From Acinetobacter soli (GTDB lineage: Bacteria; Pseudomonadota; Gammaproteobacteria; Pseudomonadales; Moraxellaceae): a stretch of DNA of 64,000 nt. Below, in pieces: positions 1 through 11,613 of this stretch (its first letter is position 1; each line of letters starts with the position of its first letter). Under the pieces are notes generated by a model. The model saw nothing but the letters and a program-made list of their open reading frames with translations. It searched no databases and was not told the origin of the DNA. The stretch covers positions 62,001-126,000 of the forward strand of contig NZ_BBNM01000009.1 of assembly GCF_000760595.1 (NCBI RefSeq), in the 5' to 3' direction. A program made the translations under genes and the position numbers.

Positions 1-1
1 G

Positions 2-781
2 CGCGATTCCAATGATCTGTCGCCTATTCACGATGAAACGTATCCTGAAGAACTGTTACCGACCATTGAAGAGATGAACCGCCTGTTTGAGCGAATTTCA
101 GAATCTCAGCAAGAACAAAAACAGTTCGTGGCCGATGCTGCGCACGAGCTGCGCACGCCAATCACGGCACTGAATTTACAAACCAAAATTTTGTTGAGTC
201 AGTTTCCTGACCACGCCGCACTGCAAAACCTCGGCAAAGGCTTGGCGCGAATCCAGCATTTGGTCACGCAGTTACTGGCACTGGCCAAACAAGATGTTTC
301 CTTGAGTGCTATTGAACGACACAGCAGCTTTGAGCTTAATGATGTGACGCTCAACTGTGTCGAGCAACTCATGAATCTGGCGGTAGAAAAAGATATCGAT
401 TTAGGTTTTGTACGTAATGAATCGGTAAAAATGGTTAGTGTTGAACCGACCGTGCATTCCATTGTTTTCAATCTGATTGATAATGCCATCAAATATACGC
501 CAGCCGCAGGCGTGATCAATATTTCTGTCTATGAAGATGGCGAATACGCCTGTGCACAGATTGAAGATAGCGGCCCCGGAATTGACCCCGAGCATTACGA
601 CAAGGTGCTGAAGCGTTTTTATCGTGTGCATCATCACCTTGAAGTGGGGAGTGGGCTGGGGTTATCAATTGTCGATAAGGCCACCAGTCGGTTAGGTGGA
701 GAACTTCAACTGCTCAGAAGCGAAGAGTTAGGCGGCTTAAGTGTACTGGTGCGTATTCCCAAACAACCGCCGCATCATTAA
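2..781 (+). CDS. Sensor histidine kinase, C-terminal part (5' end outside window)
   Basis: Partial gene, open from the left edge of the window. It is the cytoplasmic kinase core of a two-component sensor that autophosphorylates on His and passes the phosphate to a response regulator. The H-box is present (AAHELRTP, phospho-acceptor His codon at about 143-145). It is followed by an N-box (NLIDNAIKYTP), a G1 box (EDSGPGID) and a G2 box (GSGLGLSIV), the order of a HisKA plus HATPase_c protein. The sensor domain, membrane segments and HAMP domain would lie upstream. It resembles the QseC/PmrB class, but the ligand cannot be told. It converges with, and overlaps by 4 bp, the PAP2 phosphatase gene, which could suggest a link to envelope lipid modification. 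Confidence 0.93.
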   Translation, partial: RDSNDLSPIHDETYPEELLPTIEEMNRLFERISESQQEQKQFVADAAHELRTPITALNLQTKILLSQFPDHAALQNLGKGLARIQHLVTQLLALAKQDVSLSAIERHSSFELNDVTLNCVEQLMNLAVEKDIDLGFVRNESVKMVSVEPTVHSIVFNLIDNAIKYTPAAGVINISVYEDGEYACAQIEDSGPGIDPEHYDKVLKRFYRVHHHLEVGSGLGLSIVDKATSRLGGELQLLRSEELGGLSVLVRIPKQPPHH

Positions 782-1521
782 GAATGCTGCTGGCGAGCAT
801 CCAGATGACGTGCCGCCCACAAGTAGATTAGGCAGTTAATTGACCACGCCCACCATCCTGTCCATAAATTATGACTTAAAAAGTGTGCGCCGCGCATCAT
901 CTGTGCCCAGCCCATTGCAAAGCCTAAAATGAGCCCGGCAAACAAATAAAACAGTGCACGTCGATGATGTGTCGTGCGGTACACAAAGTAGCCAGTCATC
1001 AAGGCGAATCCGGTGCTGGCATGTCCACCCGGAAAACAGTGCCCATGTGTGGCGCTAAAATCCCAGACAAAACCCTGTGCTGCTGGGTGGGTCATGTTCC
1101 AAGGGCAAGCATGAGACGACTGTGACTTAAGAATGCCAACGATACTGGTACACAGCATACTCACCCAAAACATATAGCCATATTGCCAGCGCTGCGCGGC
1201 CAGACGCGTAATTTTAAATGATGCCAGCCACAACACAAAAAATACTGCATAAACCACGATGATGATGTTTTTCACAATCACATGATTGAGTTTGGCCAAA
1301 TACCAGTTATCGCGATGATGAAATTGCCCTGTTGCATCGACCCACGGTGCAATCAAATGCAGATCAATCGCACCGCCTACCGGAAAGAGCATCATCAGTA
1401 CAACTGCACTGCATGCGATCAGTACAAGCTGTATGCGCATAAAAACAGAAAATTGCATAAGGAATTGAATAAATATAGAAATCTCTGGGCATGATTTAAA
1501 CGTGCCAAACTTAGCGATCAC
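778..1521 (-). CDS. PAP2-family phosphatase, LpxT-like membrane protein
   Basis: Integral membrane phosphatase or phosphotransferase of the PAP2 superfamily, acting on lipid phosphates at the inner membrane. The three family motifs are visible: K132 to CPW at 139-141, FPGGHAS at 163-169, and RGAHFLSHNLW at 210-220, with five to six hydrophobic segments around them. The CPW and CFPxGHAS wording is typical of the LpxT-like branch, whose E. coli member phosphorylates lipid A; that substrate is inference here. The longest frame starts at GTG 1521. ATG codons at 1458 and 1440 are plausible starts too, and no ribosome-binding site decides between them. A second PAP2 gene lies at 18507-19148. Confidence 0.85.
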   Translation of the reverse strand: MIAKFGTFKSCPEISIFIQFLMQFSVFMRIQLVLIACSAVVLMMLFPVGGAIDLHLIAPWVDATGQFHHRDNWYLAKLNHVIVKNIIIVVYAVFFVLWLASFKITRLAAQRWQYGYMFWVSMLCTSIVGILKSQSSHACPWNMTHPAAQGFVWDFSATHGHCFPGGHASTGFALMTGYFVYRTTHHRRALFYLFAGLILGFAMGWAQMMRGAHFLSHNLWTGWWAWSINCLIYLWAARHLDARQQHS

Positions 1522-1547
1522 TTAAGCGACTACATCAAATCGCAGCT

Positions 1548-1573
1548 AAAAAAAAGCGACTCAGAGAGTCGCA
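1548..1573 (-). terminator. Rho-independent terminator of amtB
   Basis: On the minus strand a 7-bp stem GCGACTC/GAGTCGC with a 3-nt loop is followed by a run of T. It sits just downstream of the amtB stop codon. Confidence 0.85.
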
Positions 1574-1594
1574 AAAGCACAAACGGGTGCGGGA

Positions 1595-2782
1595 TTAAAA
1601 CATTCCATCTTCAGAATTTGCAGAGATTTTATGAATAGACAAGTCTGCACCACGGAATTCATCTTCTTGGCTTAAACGAATGCCCATCACGGCCTTGAGT
1701 AGGCCATACACCACAAATCCACCCAGCACAGCAATTACAATTGCAAGACCCGTACCAATCAGTTGAGACATCATCGAGACACCGCCCAAGCCTCCAAACG
1801 CCTTTTGTCCAAATATCCCTACTGCAAGGCCTCCAAAGGCACCACAGACGCCATGTAAAGGCCACACACCGAGGACATCATCAACCTTGAGCTTGTTTTG
1901 TGTATAGGTAAACAGCTTCACAAAGATTACACCTGCCACAACACCGATCACCAATGCACTTACAGGATGCACAATATCTGACCCTGCACAGATGGCGACC
2001 AAGCCTGCCAGCGGGCCGTTGTGTAAAAAGCCGGGGTCATTTTTACCCATAAAGTTGGCGCTTAAGGTGCCGCCTACCATCGCCATCAGTGAATTGATGG
2101 CCACCAAGCCTGAAATCGCATCGACACGCTGGGCACTCATCACATTAAAACCAAACCAGCCCACAATTAAAATCCAAGACCCTAACGCTAAGAATGGAAT
2201 GGACGAGGGCGGATGAGCACTGACACGTCCGTCTTTTTTATAACGACCATTTCGTGCGCCCAGTAAAATCACAGCTATGAGGGCAATCCAGCCGCCCATG
2301 GCATGAACCACCACTGATCCGGCAAAATCGTGAAAGCTGGCGCCAAATTGGCTTTCGAGCCATTTTTGCAGACCAAAGTTACCGTTCCATGCCATACCTT
2401 CAAACAGTGGATACACCAACGCCACCAGTGCAAACGTGGCAATGGCTTGTGGACGCATTTTGGCACGCTCGGCAATACCGCCCGAAATAATGGCCGGAAT
2501 GGCAGCGGCAAAGGTCAGTAAAAAGAAACAGCGCATCAGGTTATAGCCATGATCCGCGGCGAGTACAGCACCAGTTTGAAAGAAGCTGTGCCCATAGGAG
2601 ATGTAGTAGCCTACAAAAAAGTAAGCAATTGCAGAAATAGAAAAATCGGTCAGAATCTTACTGAGCGCATTGACCTGATTCTTATGCCGCACGGTGCCGA
2701 GCTCTAAAAAGGCAAACCCGGCATGCATGGCCAGCACCAGCACTGCGCCGAGCAATAAGAAAAATAAATCGACATTTTGCAT
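1595..2782 (-). CDS. amtB: Ammonium transporter, Amt family
   Basis: Inner-membrane ammonium channel that supplies ammonium for glutamine synthesis under nitrogen limitation. At 395 residues it has the usual length and about eleven hydrophobic segments. The two pore histidines are recognisable: H160 in the segment after HDFAG, with conserved D152, and H310 in GVWPLHGVCG. The N terminus has no obvious cleaved signal peptide, unlike E. coli AmtB. Its usual partner, the PII gene glnK, is absent: the 200 bp upstream hold no gene. An intrinsic terminator follows. Other Amt/Rh subtypes are possible, but the Amt family assignment is firm. Confidence 0.93.
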   Translation of the reverse strand: MQNVDLFFLLLGAVLVLAMHAGFAFLELGTVRHKNQVNALSKILTDFSISAIAYFFVGYYISYGHSFFQTGAVLAADHGYNLMRCFFLLTFAAAIPAIISGGIAERAKMRPQAIATFALVALVYPLFEGMAWNGNFGLQKWLESQFGASFHDFAGSVVVHAMGGWIALIAVILLGARNGRYKKDGRVSAHPPSSIPFLALGSWILIVGWFGFNVMSAQRVDAISGLVAINSLMAMVGGTLSANFMGKNDPGFLHNGPLAGLVAICAGSDIVHPVSALVIGVVAGVIFVKLFTYTQNKLKVDDVLGVWPLHGVCGAFGGLAVGIFGQKAFGGLGGVSMMSQLIGTGLAIVIAVLGGFVVYGLLKAVMGIRLSQEDEFRGADLSIHKISANSEDGMF

Positions 2783-2988
2783 AATTTGCTCAAAAAAAGT
2801 GCTTAAATCCAGCTTGGTTGCATATAAAAAATGATTTATGCACCAAAATGGTTAAGAAAATCTAAAGGGTGATTAACCACAACGCACGGTTGGGTTAATT
2901 TGCCTATTCAAAGCAAAAAACGCACCAATATTGGATTAAAATTTAAAGCTTCCGATAAGCGTGGTGCAGACTGAGCAAAAAGAGTGCT

Positions 2989-3471
2989 CTAAGGTGGGCC
3001 GATCTGACACGCTTTGCCTTCATATTCGTAACGATGAAAACGATAATTGCTGCCATCCCAGCGCAAAACCGGAAAGCAGAACCCCGGCCCACCTACCGAA
3101 ACGTCGGGCATACGATTTTTTCCTGTCGATTTTAATAATTCGGGCACACCTGTACCATCATAGCGCACGCGCCACACACCTTGCGCCGTTTTGCTTAATA
3201 GCACAAACCCCATACCTGTCAGTCCATAACAGCCAGTATCTGCACTGCTGACAATGGCCTCGGGTAAACGGTCATGGTTGATGTCTTGATACAGCTCAAG
3301 CGTTGGCTCACCACATTCGGATTGCCATTTATTGTGATGAAACTGAAAACCGGCAGCTTTAAAAATTGCACGCTTTTCTGCTAATGGGGCGCGTACTGTT
3401 TTGGCAAAACTGGTAGTCGAGAACAAACAACTTAGAGTAAAGACGCAGGTGAGAAGTGATCGGATATTCAT
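2989..3471 (-). CDS. Exported protein with a DxNxD motif, function unknown
   Basis: About 160 residues. I do not recognise the family. ATG 3471 (MNIRSLL) is chosen because it gives a clean Sec signal peptide ending near TTSFA; the longer frame to 3540 would add a basic, non-signal N terminus. The mature part contains an acidic motif, DINHDRLPEA, resembling the calcium-binding loops of FG-GAP/VCBS repeats. It has four cysteines (CGEP, GCYG, GFCFP, ACQI) that could form disulfides in the periplasm. It faces the AEC transporter gene divergently. The small exported protein at 4533-5144 has a similar acidic motif. Confidence 0.75.
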   Translation of the reverse strand: MNIRSLLTCVFTLSCLFSTTSFAKTVRAPLAEKRAIFKAAGFQFHHNKWQSECGEPTLELYQDINHDRLPEAIVSSADTGCYGLTGMGFVLLSKTAQGVWRVRYDGTGVPELLKSTGKNRMPDVSVGGPGFCFPVLRWDGSNYRFHRYEYEGKACQIGPP

Positions 3472-3587
3472 AGTTGCTTTATTTTTGTTCATTTGCTTAA
3501 GTTTAACGCAAATTTTAAGCCTGATCCGATTTTTGCGCATAGAATGAATCAGGATTTAAAAATAACGATAGTAGACACTGATCGAAC

Positions 3588-4496
3588 ATGGCTCATATCT
3601 TTCTTGCACTTTTTCCCCTGATTGCGCTCATTGCGACAGGGTATCTGTTTAAAACCTATCAATTTTTTAGTGCAGAATTTTGGGCAGGCGCAGAAAAACT
3701 CAATTATTACGTGCTCTTTCCAGCGCTACTGTTTCATACCCTTGTTACGGCCAAAATTGATTTTCAAAATCTAAAGTACGTGATTTTTGCCATGTTTGCA
3801 GTTATTGCTGTGGTCACTGCTGTGCTGTATGGCATTAAGTATCTTAAAAATATCCGACCGGCACGCTTTGGTGTGCATGTACAAAGTATTGTGCGTTTTA
3901 ATACCTATATTGGCTTGGCTTTGGTGGCAGCGCTCTATCACAAAGAAGGCATGGCGATCTTGGCCATTTTACTGGCGGTGAGTATTCCGGTAGTCAATGT
4001 AATTTCGGTGCTTTCACTCACCTCAAGTGAAAATATGGCCCTTAAACCCGTACTGCTGGCATTACTGAAAAATCCGCTCATTGTCTCTTGTCTATTTGGT
4101 GGCGTATTCAATGCACTCCAGATTCCGCTGTGGGACGGTATTTTAAATTTACTCAAGCTGTTTTCATCGTCTAGCTTACCTTTGGGGTTACTTTGTGTAG
4201 GCGCGGCGTTACAGTTTATGGAAATGAAAAAAGATGTGCCCGCCTTGCTACTCGATACCGCTGCGCGTTTGCTTGTCATGCCTGCGCTGGCTTATGGGGT
4301 GTGTATGTGGATGGGTTTATCGGCGCTTGAAACCCAGATCATGGTGGTCTTTTTTGCATTGCCTACGGCATCTGCGGCTTATATTTTAACCAAAGTGCTG
4401 CGTGGTGATAGTCAGCTTATGGCAGCAGTGATTAGCTTTCAAACCCTGTGTGCAGCCGTGACCTTACCGCTGGTGATTTGGTGGGTGGGCCAATAA
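3588..4496 (+). CDS. AEC-family (auxin efflux carrier-like) transporter
   Basis: Inner-membrane secondary carrier of 302 residues with about ten hydrophobic segments in two halves separated by a short polar loop, the arrangement of the Auxin Efflux Carrier family (Pfam Mem_trans). Bacterial members move small organic acids such as malate or malonate, but nothing here fixes the substrate. The C-terminal half contains the helix-breaking stretch FFALPTASAAYIL, where family members are conserved. It appears monocistronic, between two minus-strand genes for exported proteins of unknown function. Confidence 0.85.
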   Translation: MAHIFLALFPLIALIATGYLFKTYQFFSAEFWAGAEKLNYYVLFPALLFHTLVTAKIDFQNLKYVIFAMFAVIAVVTAVLYGIKYLKNIRPARFGVHVQSIVRFNTYIGLALVAALYHKEGMAILAILLAVSIPVVNVISVLSLTSSENMALKPVLLALLKNPLIVSCLFGGVFNALQIPLWDGILNLLKLFSSSSLPLGLLCVGAALQFMEMKKDVPALLLDTAARLLVMPALAYGVCMWMGLSALETQIMVVFFALPTASAAYILTKVLRGDSQLMAAVISFQTLCAAVTLPLVIWWVGQ

Positions 4497-4532
4497 GTTA
4501 ACGTCTTTCAATGCTGTATGGCGTATTGTCTG

Positions 4533-5144
4533 CTAGCATAAATACACCCGTTGAATGGTTTTCTCTTTTAAATAAAACAGAGATGCGGCACAGGTCGCAT
4601 CTGCCGTACTGGCTTCAACACCTTCATTTTTTAAAATCAGACGAGCTTCTTTGGGCGCTTCTTCAAAAGGCACAATATCGGCACCATCCAGTTTCGACAT
4701 ATCTACAAAATTTTCTCCCCGTTCAGTTGGCTCAAACGTGGTGAATACATTTAAATCATAATCGTGACTGTCATTTTGGTAGTAATACACATCCTTGCTG
4801 TTGCCAAGGCGAAACTCAAACAAATATTGCAAGCCTTTGGCATTCGGATTTTTGAGTACCCGAAACGCATCAGGGTGGCCATCACCATTTGCATCGATTA
4901 TAAGCGGTTGTTTTAAATAGGTGCGATCGACCACATAACCTTCTGGTAAAGGCGTAGGGTTATCTACCAAATAGTTTGGCTTTGAAGCAACTTGCGCCTT
5001 CATGTGAGCGGCGGGTTGAGCGGTATTTGTTTCTTGCTTTACTGCTGCGTATTGTGGTGCAGTATTTTGCGTTGTCGATGGGGCTTGCGGACTACAGGCA
5101 CTGAATATACCCACCATCCACAATATGCCATATTGCTTTTTCAT
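4533..5144 (-). CDS. Putative lipoprotein with a DxNxDG motif
   Basis: About 203 residues. ATG 5144 (MKKQYGI) is preferred over the frame start at 5174 because it begins a short basic, hydrophobic signal ending in the lipobox FSAC, which predicts lipidation. A Thr/Gln/Ala-rich linker follows. The globular part carries DANGDGHPDA, a calcium-loop-like motif seen in FG-GAP and dockerin-type repeats, and ends with a Cys pair (TCAASLF, YLC). Function unknown. It lies tail to tail with the AEC transporter gene. Confidence 0.72.
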   Translation of the reverse strand: MKKQYGILWMVGIFSACSPQAPSTTQNTAPQYAAVKQETNTAQPAAHMKAQVASKPNYLVDNPTPLPEGYVVDRTYLKQPLIIDANGDGHPDAFRVLKNPNAKGLQYLFEFRLGNSKDVYYYQNDSHDYDLNVFTTFEPTERGENFVDMSKLDGADIVPFEEAPKEARLILKNEGVEASTADATCAASLFYLKEKTIQRVYLC

Positions 5145-5311
5145 GTTGATCTTCTTGTATTGAAAATAGCCCATGCCGGGTGCTTTATGGTAACGCTTAA
5201 ACTGAAAATCTTAAAGTTGATGTTATAAGCAGGGAAGCTGAGTATTTATGGTGAGATATCTTCCTGTGAATATTGTTGCTACACTTTTTCATTTTTAGGC
5301 GGTAGATGACT

Positions 5312-6337
5312 ATGTCTTTTGATCTTAAGGTTACGATCAAGAAAAAGGGAGACGTATCTGGGCCGCAGAAAAAACTGAATGTGCTGATTGAAAAAATTGA
5401 ACAACAAAAAAAGATGTTGGCGGCATGGCAAAATGCGCAAACCGAGATTCAGCATTACACCCGACAAAAGCTGTTGCCTTTGTATCACGAATTGCACGAA
5501 ATCTGGTTTCAGCAGCTCACCCAGCTTTGGAACGTATTGCATGAACATGAATTTTCTAAAACAGAGATCGCCAAGCTTGACGAGAAAATTGCCCAGCTTG
5601 CAAAGCGCTTAAAGCACTCTCAGATGCTCAATGCCGAACAGCTTAAACAGGTAATTCAAATAGATACCTTTTATCGCCAGCACGCCGAGCACAATCAGCG
5701 CAAAGCTCCAAAAGAATTATCAGCGTATGTCGAACCTATACAAAATACAGCGCATGATTTCGACCCAGAAGGTATAGCCGAAGACGATTTTGAGCGCTAT
5801 GCAGCCGAGCAACAGCAGGCACGTGAACAGGCCAAGCAGTTACGGCAGCAACAAAAACGCGAACAGGCTGAGCAGATGGCAGCACAATCACTCAAAACGG
5901 TGTATTTAAAAATAGCCGCCATAATTCACCCAGATCGTGAGCAGAATGAAACTAGAAAATTAGAAAAAACTGAGTTGTTTCAACAAGCTAGCCAAGCTTA
6001 TGAACAGCAGGATTTATTTTATTTGCTCAAAATGCAGCTACAGCTTGAGCAAAATAAAGGAACTACCTCAAACGAGCTTAGCCCCGAGCAAGTGAAATTT
6101 TATAAATTGGCTTTAGATGCGCAAAGTCAGCAGCTTGAAAGTCAAATCGATGACATTCTAAACTCGTTTCAACTGGTTAAAAAACTTAAATCTGATCAGG
6201 TACATATCAGTGATGTGTATAAAGCCATTGATGCAGATGCTACTGAGTTAAAGCAGCATTTGAAGTGGGAAAAAGACTGTTTAAAGTATATGAAAAAGGT
6301 GAGTGGGGTGAAGATGTTGTTAGAAAATCTATATTGA
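5312..6337 (+). CDS. Coiled-coil protein with an HPD (J-domain-like) motif
   Basis: About 341 residues, function unknown. ATG 5312 is favoured over 5306 because the AGGCGG sequence at 5297-5302 is better spaced from it. Residues 1-190 are rich in Gln, Glu, Lys and Leu with heptad-like spacing, suggesting long coiled coils. At His206-Pro207-Asp208, in the context AAIIHPDRE, there is the HPD signature that J-proteins use to stimulate DnaK. It is preceded by LKTVYLKIA and followed by LFQQASQAYEQQD, which fits helices II and III of a J domain. Such an arrangement suggests a DnaK co-chaperone or a J-like scaffold. No dnaK or dnaJ lies nearby. Confidence 0.7.
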   Translation: MSFDLKVTIKKKGDVSGPQKKLNVLIEKIEQQKKMLAAWQNAQTEIQHYTRQKLLPLYHELHEIWFQQLTQLWNVLHEHEFSKTEIAKLDEKIAQLAKRLKHSQMLNAEQLKQVIQIDTFYRQHAEHNQRKAPKELSAYVEPIQNTAHDFDPEGIAEDDFERYAAEQQQAREQAKQLRQQQKREQAEQMAAQSLKTVYLKIAAIIHPDREQNETRKLEKTELFQQASQAYEQQDLFYLLKMQLQLEQNKGTTSNELSPEQVKFYKLALDAQSQQLESQIDDILNSFQLVKKLKSDQVHISDVYKAIDADATELKQHLKWEKDCLKYMKKVSGVKMLLENLY

Positions 6338-6585
6338 AATGATGGTTATCTTTTATAAAAATCTATGAAATTTGGCAGTTATATAATGGCTGAGATAAAT
6401 ATTTTATAGAATTTGTATAAGGCCGTCATATTATGTTTAATCGTTTAGCAGAAAGACTTCTATTTTATAGAAAAACTCAAAATGTGGAGTGAGTGAAACT
6501 AAATTTGACTACTATGATAAAGAGTTATTTTTAAAAAATAAATTAAGTATATATTTTTAGATCAATCAATATTGTGGAATGACAT
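6338..6585. other. AT-rich intergenic stretch
   Basis: About 250 bases clearly richer in A and T than the flanking genes. The only frames are very short (for example 19 codons from 6434) and lack a convincing ribosome-binding site. No terminator or repeat is evident. It is the upstream region of the small cupin gene. Confidence 0.5.
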
Positions 6586-6927
6586 ATGAATATTTTCCCT
6601 TTTCCTTTTCAAGTGACTGATTGGGAAAAAATAGAAACAATAGAATATAGCGGTGAAACAGGAAAAGCGTACTGGAAAACACAGTATTTTGGTGAAGAGA
6701 ATAATAAAATTAGAGTCAGAGTAGTAGAGTATTCAGCTAATTACTTAGCTGATCATTGGTGTGAAAAAGGTCATATTCTATTTTGTCTTGAGGGTTCGCT
6801 TGAAAGTAGATTAAAAGATGGCAGAACTTTTACTCTAAGCAAAGGAATGAGCTATCAAGTCGGCGATCATGCAGAACCACATCAATCATTTAGCCTAAAT
6901 GGCGCCACATTACTGATTGTTGATTGA
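6586..6927 (+). CDS. Small cupin-fold protein (DHCW-type)
   Basis: Single-domain cupin of 113 residues. The central part carries ADHWCEKGHILFCLEG followed by a glycine-rich turn and KGMSYQVGDHAEPHQS, the two half-motifs of a beta barrel that usually binds a metal through His and Glu. It resembles the family that NCBI names DHCW-motif cupin-fold proteins, whose function is unknown. The gene stands alone in a low-GC stretch between the HPD coiled-coil gene and valS, with codons richer in A and T than its neighbours. That is compatible with more recent acquisition. Confidence 0.82.
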   Translation: MNIFPFPFQVTDWEKIETIEYSGETGKAYWKTQYFGEENNKIRVRVVEYSANYLADHWCEKGHILFCLEGSLESRLKDGRTFTLSKGMSYQVGDHAEPHQSFSLNGATLLIVD

Positions 6928-6942
6928 TTAAATTATTAAAAT

Positions 6943-6967
6943 AAAGGGCTGAATAATCAGCCCTTTA
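6943..6967. terminator. Bidirectional terminator between the cupin gene and valS
   Basis: Stem AAAGGGCTGA/TCAGCCCTTT with a 4-nt loop and A/T tracts on both sides, placed between two convergent genes, so it can serve both. Confidence 0.85.
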
Positions 6968-6997
6968 TATTACAGATTAAATTATAAACTTTAAAGC

Positions 6998-9901
<2,904 letters not shown>

Positions 9902-10079
9902 AGTAAAAATCAAAAATGAATAAAAAATTGCGACTATTGTAGCAAAAAATACATCGGAATTAATGCTTAACTCATCGACAAAAAATTTACCTGCTCGGCA
10001 AAACACGCTAGATTAAACCCAAACGCAGACATTCATGTCTTTACATGGATATCACACAATAAAATGCGAGGGATGCTTC

Positions 10080-10760
10080 ATGGGATATGCTGTATTTCTT
10101 AAAATCGATGAGGCCACGCATCATCATTTTGATCAGATTCATGCCCAGCTCAATCAGGGCACTACACAGCCGCAGTCCAAGCAATTGGGAATCGTACTTT
10201 CCGACATTTCCTGTCAAATCATTCAGCAAGTCTTTGGCGATATGCTGGCACAGCAAAAGCACAAGCCCGATCAGTCCTTCACCAAACAAATCGATGAGTC
10301 TGAAAAAGTCATTCAGCAGGTCATGGCCACCATGAAAAAATATTTGCCGTGGTCAGTTTCATTTTTTAGCAATGAACGTCTGCTGCCACTGGTCAATTAT
10401 CTGGCAAGTACCTTTCGAACAGAAGCGCAGACCACCTATATGCGCTACAGCCTCGATTCGGTCTTGGTGCAGGATACCTTTTCTGCGGTCGATAAAGTCC
10501 GCGCAGGGCAAGCGGTATATGTACCCAAAGCTTTTCAGGCGCTCACACAAATTGTCGATCAGGGCGTTACACAGCTCATTCGGACACCGAAGCAGCTCCT
10601 TAAGTTTAATCTGGTGGTCGATAAAACCTTAAACGGCGTGATTCATATGACCACGCATTTGGGCTACAAGCGTCTGGAAAAGCTGGGCACGCAAATTGAC
10701 CCCGATATGGCAAATGACTATATTGAACACTTTATGGCATTTTTAAAAAAAGAAGCCTAA
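10080..10760 (+). CDS. Conserved hypothetical protein
   Basis: About 226 residues, not recognised. ATG 10080 (MGYAVFLKID) is chosen because GAGGGA at 10068-10073 sits six bases upstream; the frame is open from 10035. The protein looks soluble and mostly helical, with no signal peptide or membrane segment. It has a His-rich N terminus (ATHHHFDQIH) and a middle part alternating hydrophobic and charged residues. It is followed after 26 bp by a short-chain dehydrogenase gene, so the two may be cotranscribed. Confidence 0.78.
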   Translation: MGYAVFLKIDEATHHHFDQIHAQLNQGTTQPQSKQLGIVLSDISCQIIQQVFGDMLAQQKHKPDQSFTKQIDESEKVIQQVMATMKKYLPWSVSFFSNERLLPLVNYLASTFRTEAQTTYMRYSLDSVLVQDTFSAVDKVRAGQAVYVPKAFQALTQIVDQGVTQLIRTPKQLLKFNLVVDKTLNGVIHMTTHLGYKRLEKLGTQIDPDMANDYIEHFMAFLKKEA

Positions 10761-10786
10761 CGCATTTATTTATAGGGTAAATTCTA

Positions 10787-11593
10787 ATGTCAAAACTCAA
10801 CTCGCTCGAAAATAAAGTGGTCTGGATTACAGGGGCATCTTCAGGTTTGGGTAAAGCCTTGGCACGTGAGTGTGCCTTACAGGGGGCACAGGTAATCTTA
10901 ACTGCACGTCGTTATGATGAACTCGAAGCGGTGCGAGTGGGGCTGTTTAAACCAGAACAACATCTGTCTGTGGCTGCCGACATTACTGACGAATCTCAAG
11001 TGCGTCATGCCTATGCAGAAGTGTTAGCACAAAAAGGACGTATCGATTGGCTCATCAATAATGCGGGCCTGAGTCAACGCGCACTCATTCAAGACACCAC
11101 CATGCAAACCGAACGTGCGATTATGGAAATTGATTATTTCTCGCAAGTGTTTCTGACCAAAACTGTATTGCCGACTTTTTTACAGCAAAAATCCGGACGC
11201 ATTGCCTATGTGTCGAGTGTCGCGGGTTTGCTCGGAACACAGTACCGTGCCAGTTATTCGGCAGCCAAAGCCGCTATTCATATGTGGGCCAACAGCTTGC
11301 GCGCCGAAGTGGCAGATCAGGGCGTTGGGGTTTCGGTGATCTTTCCCGGTTTTGTGAAAACCAATGTGTCACTCAATGCACTCAATGGAGAGGGAAAACC
11401 TCAAGGCCATCAAGATGAAGCCATTGAAAATGGTTTGGAGCCAGATGTATTTGCTCAAACCGTAGTTCGAGCACTGATCAATGATGAAGAATACATTGTA
11501 GTTGGTGGTGCCAAAGAAAAGTTAGGCGTACTGGTGTCTCGCTTATCGCCATCACTCTTGTACAAAATGATCCGTAAAACCAAAGTGAAATAA
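10787..11593 (+). CDS. Short-chain dehydrogenase/reductase
   Basis: NAD(P)-dependent oxidoreductase of the classical SDR family, 268 residues. The nucleotide-binding motif TGASSGLG lies at 15-22, the structural NNAG at 91-94, the catalytic Ser at about 143-144, and Y157 with K161 in the YSAAK motif. The C-terminal part is basic (KMIRKTKVK). This layout matches the DHRS7-like or YqjQ-like subgroup often linked to lipid or carbonyl reduction, but the substrate is not deducible. It follows the hypothetical gene at 10080 closely. Confidence 0.92.
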   Translation: MSKLNSLENKVVWITGASSGLGKALARECALQGAQVILTARRYDELEAVRVGLFKPEQHLSVAADITDESQVRHAYAEVLAQKGRIDWLINNAGLSQRALIQDTTMQTERAIMEIDYFSQVFLTKTVLPTFLQQKSGRIAYVSSVAGLLGTQYRASYSAAKAAIHMWANSLRAEVADQGVGVSVIFPGFVKTNVSLNALNGEGKPQGHQDEAIENGLEPDVFAQTVVRALINDEEYIVVGGAKEKLGVLVSRLSPSLLYKMIRKTKVK

Positions 11594-11613
11594 TCAAGCA
11601 GTTCAATCTCGTT

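Noticed and set aside
6434-6493. 19-codon frame in the AT-rich region before the cupin gene
   Set aside because: Too short, no convincing ribosome-binding site, nothing to show it is translated.
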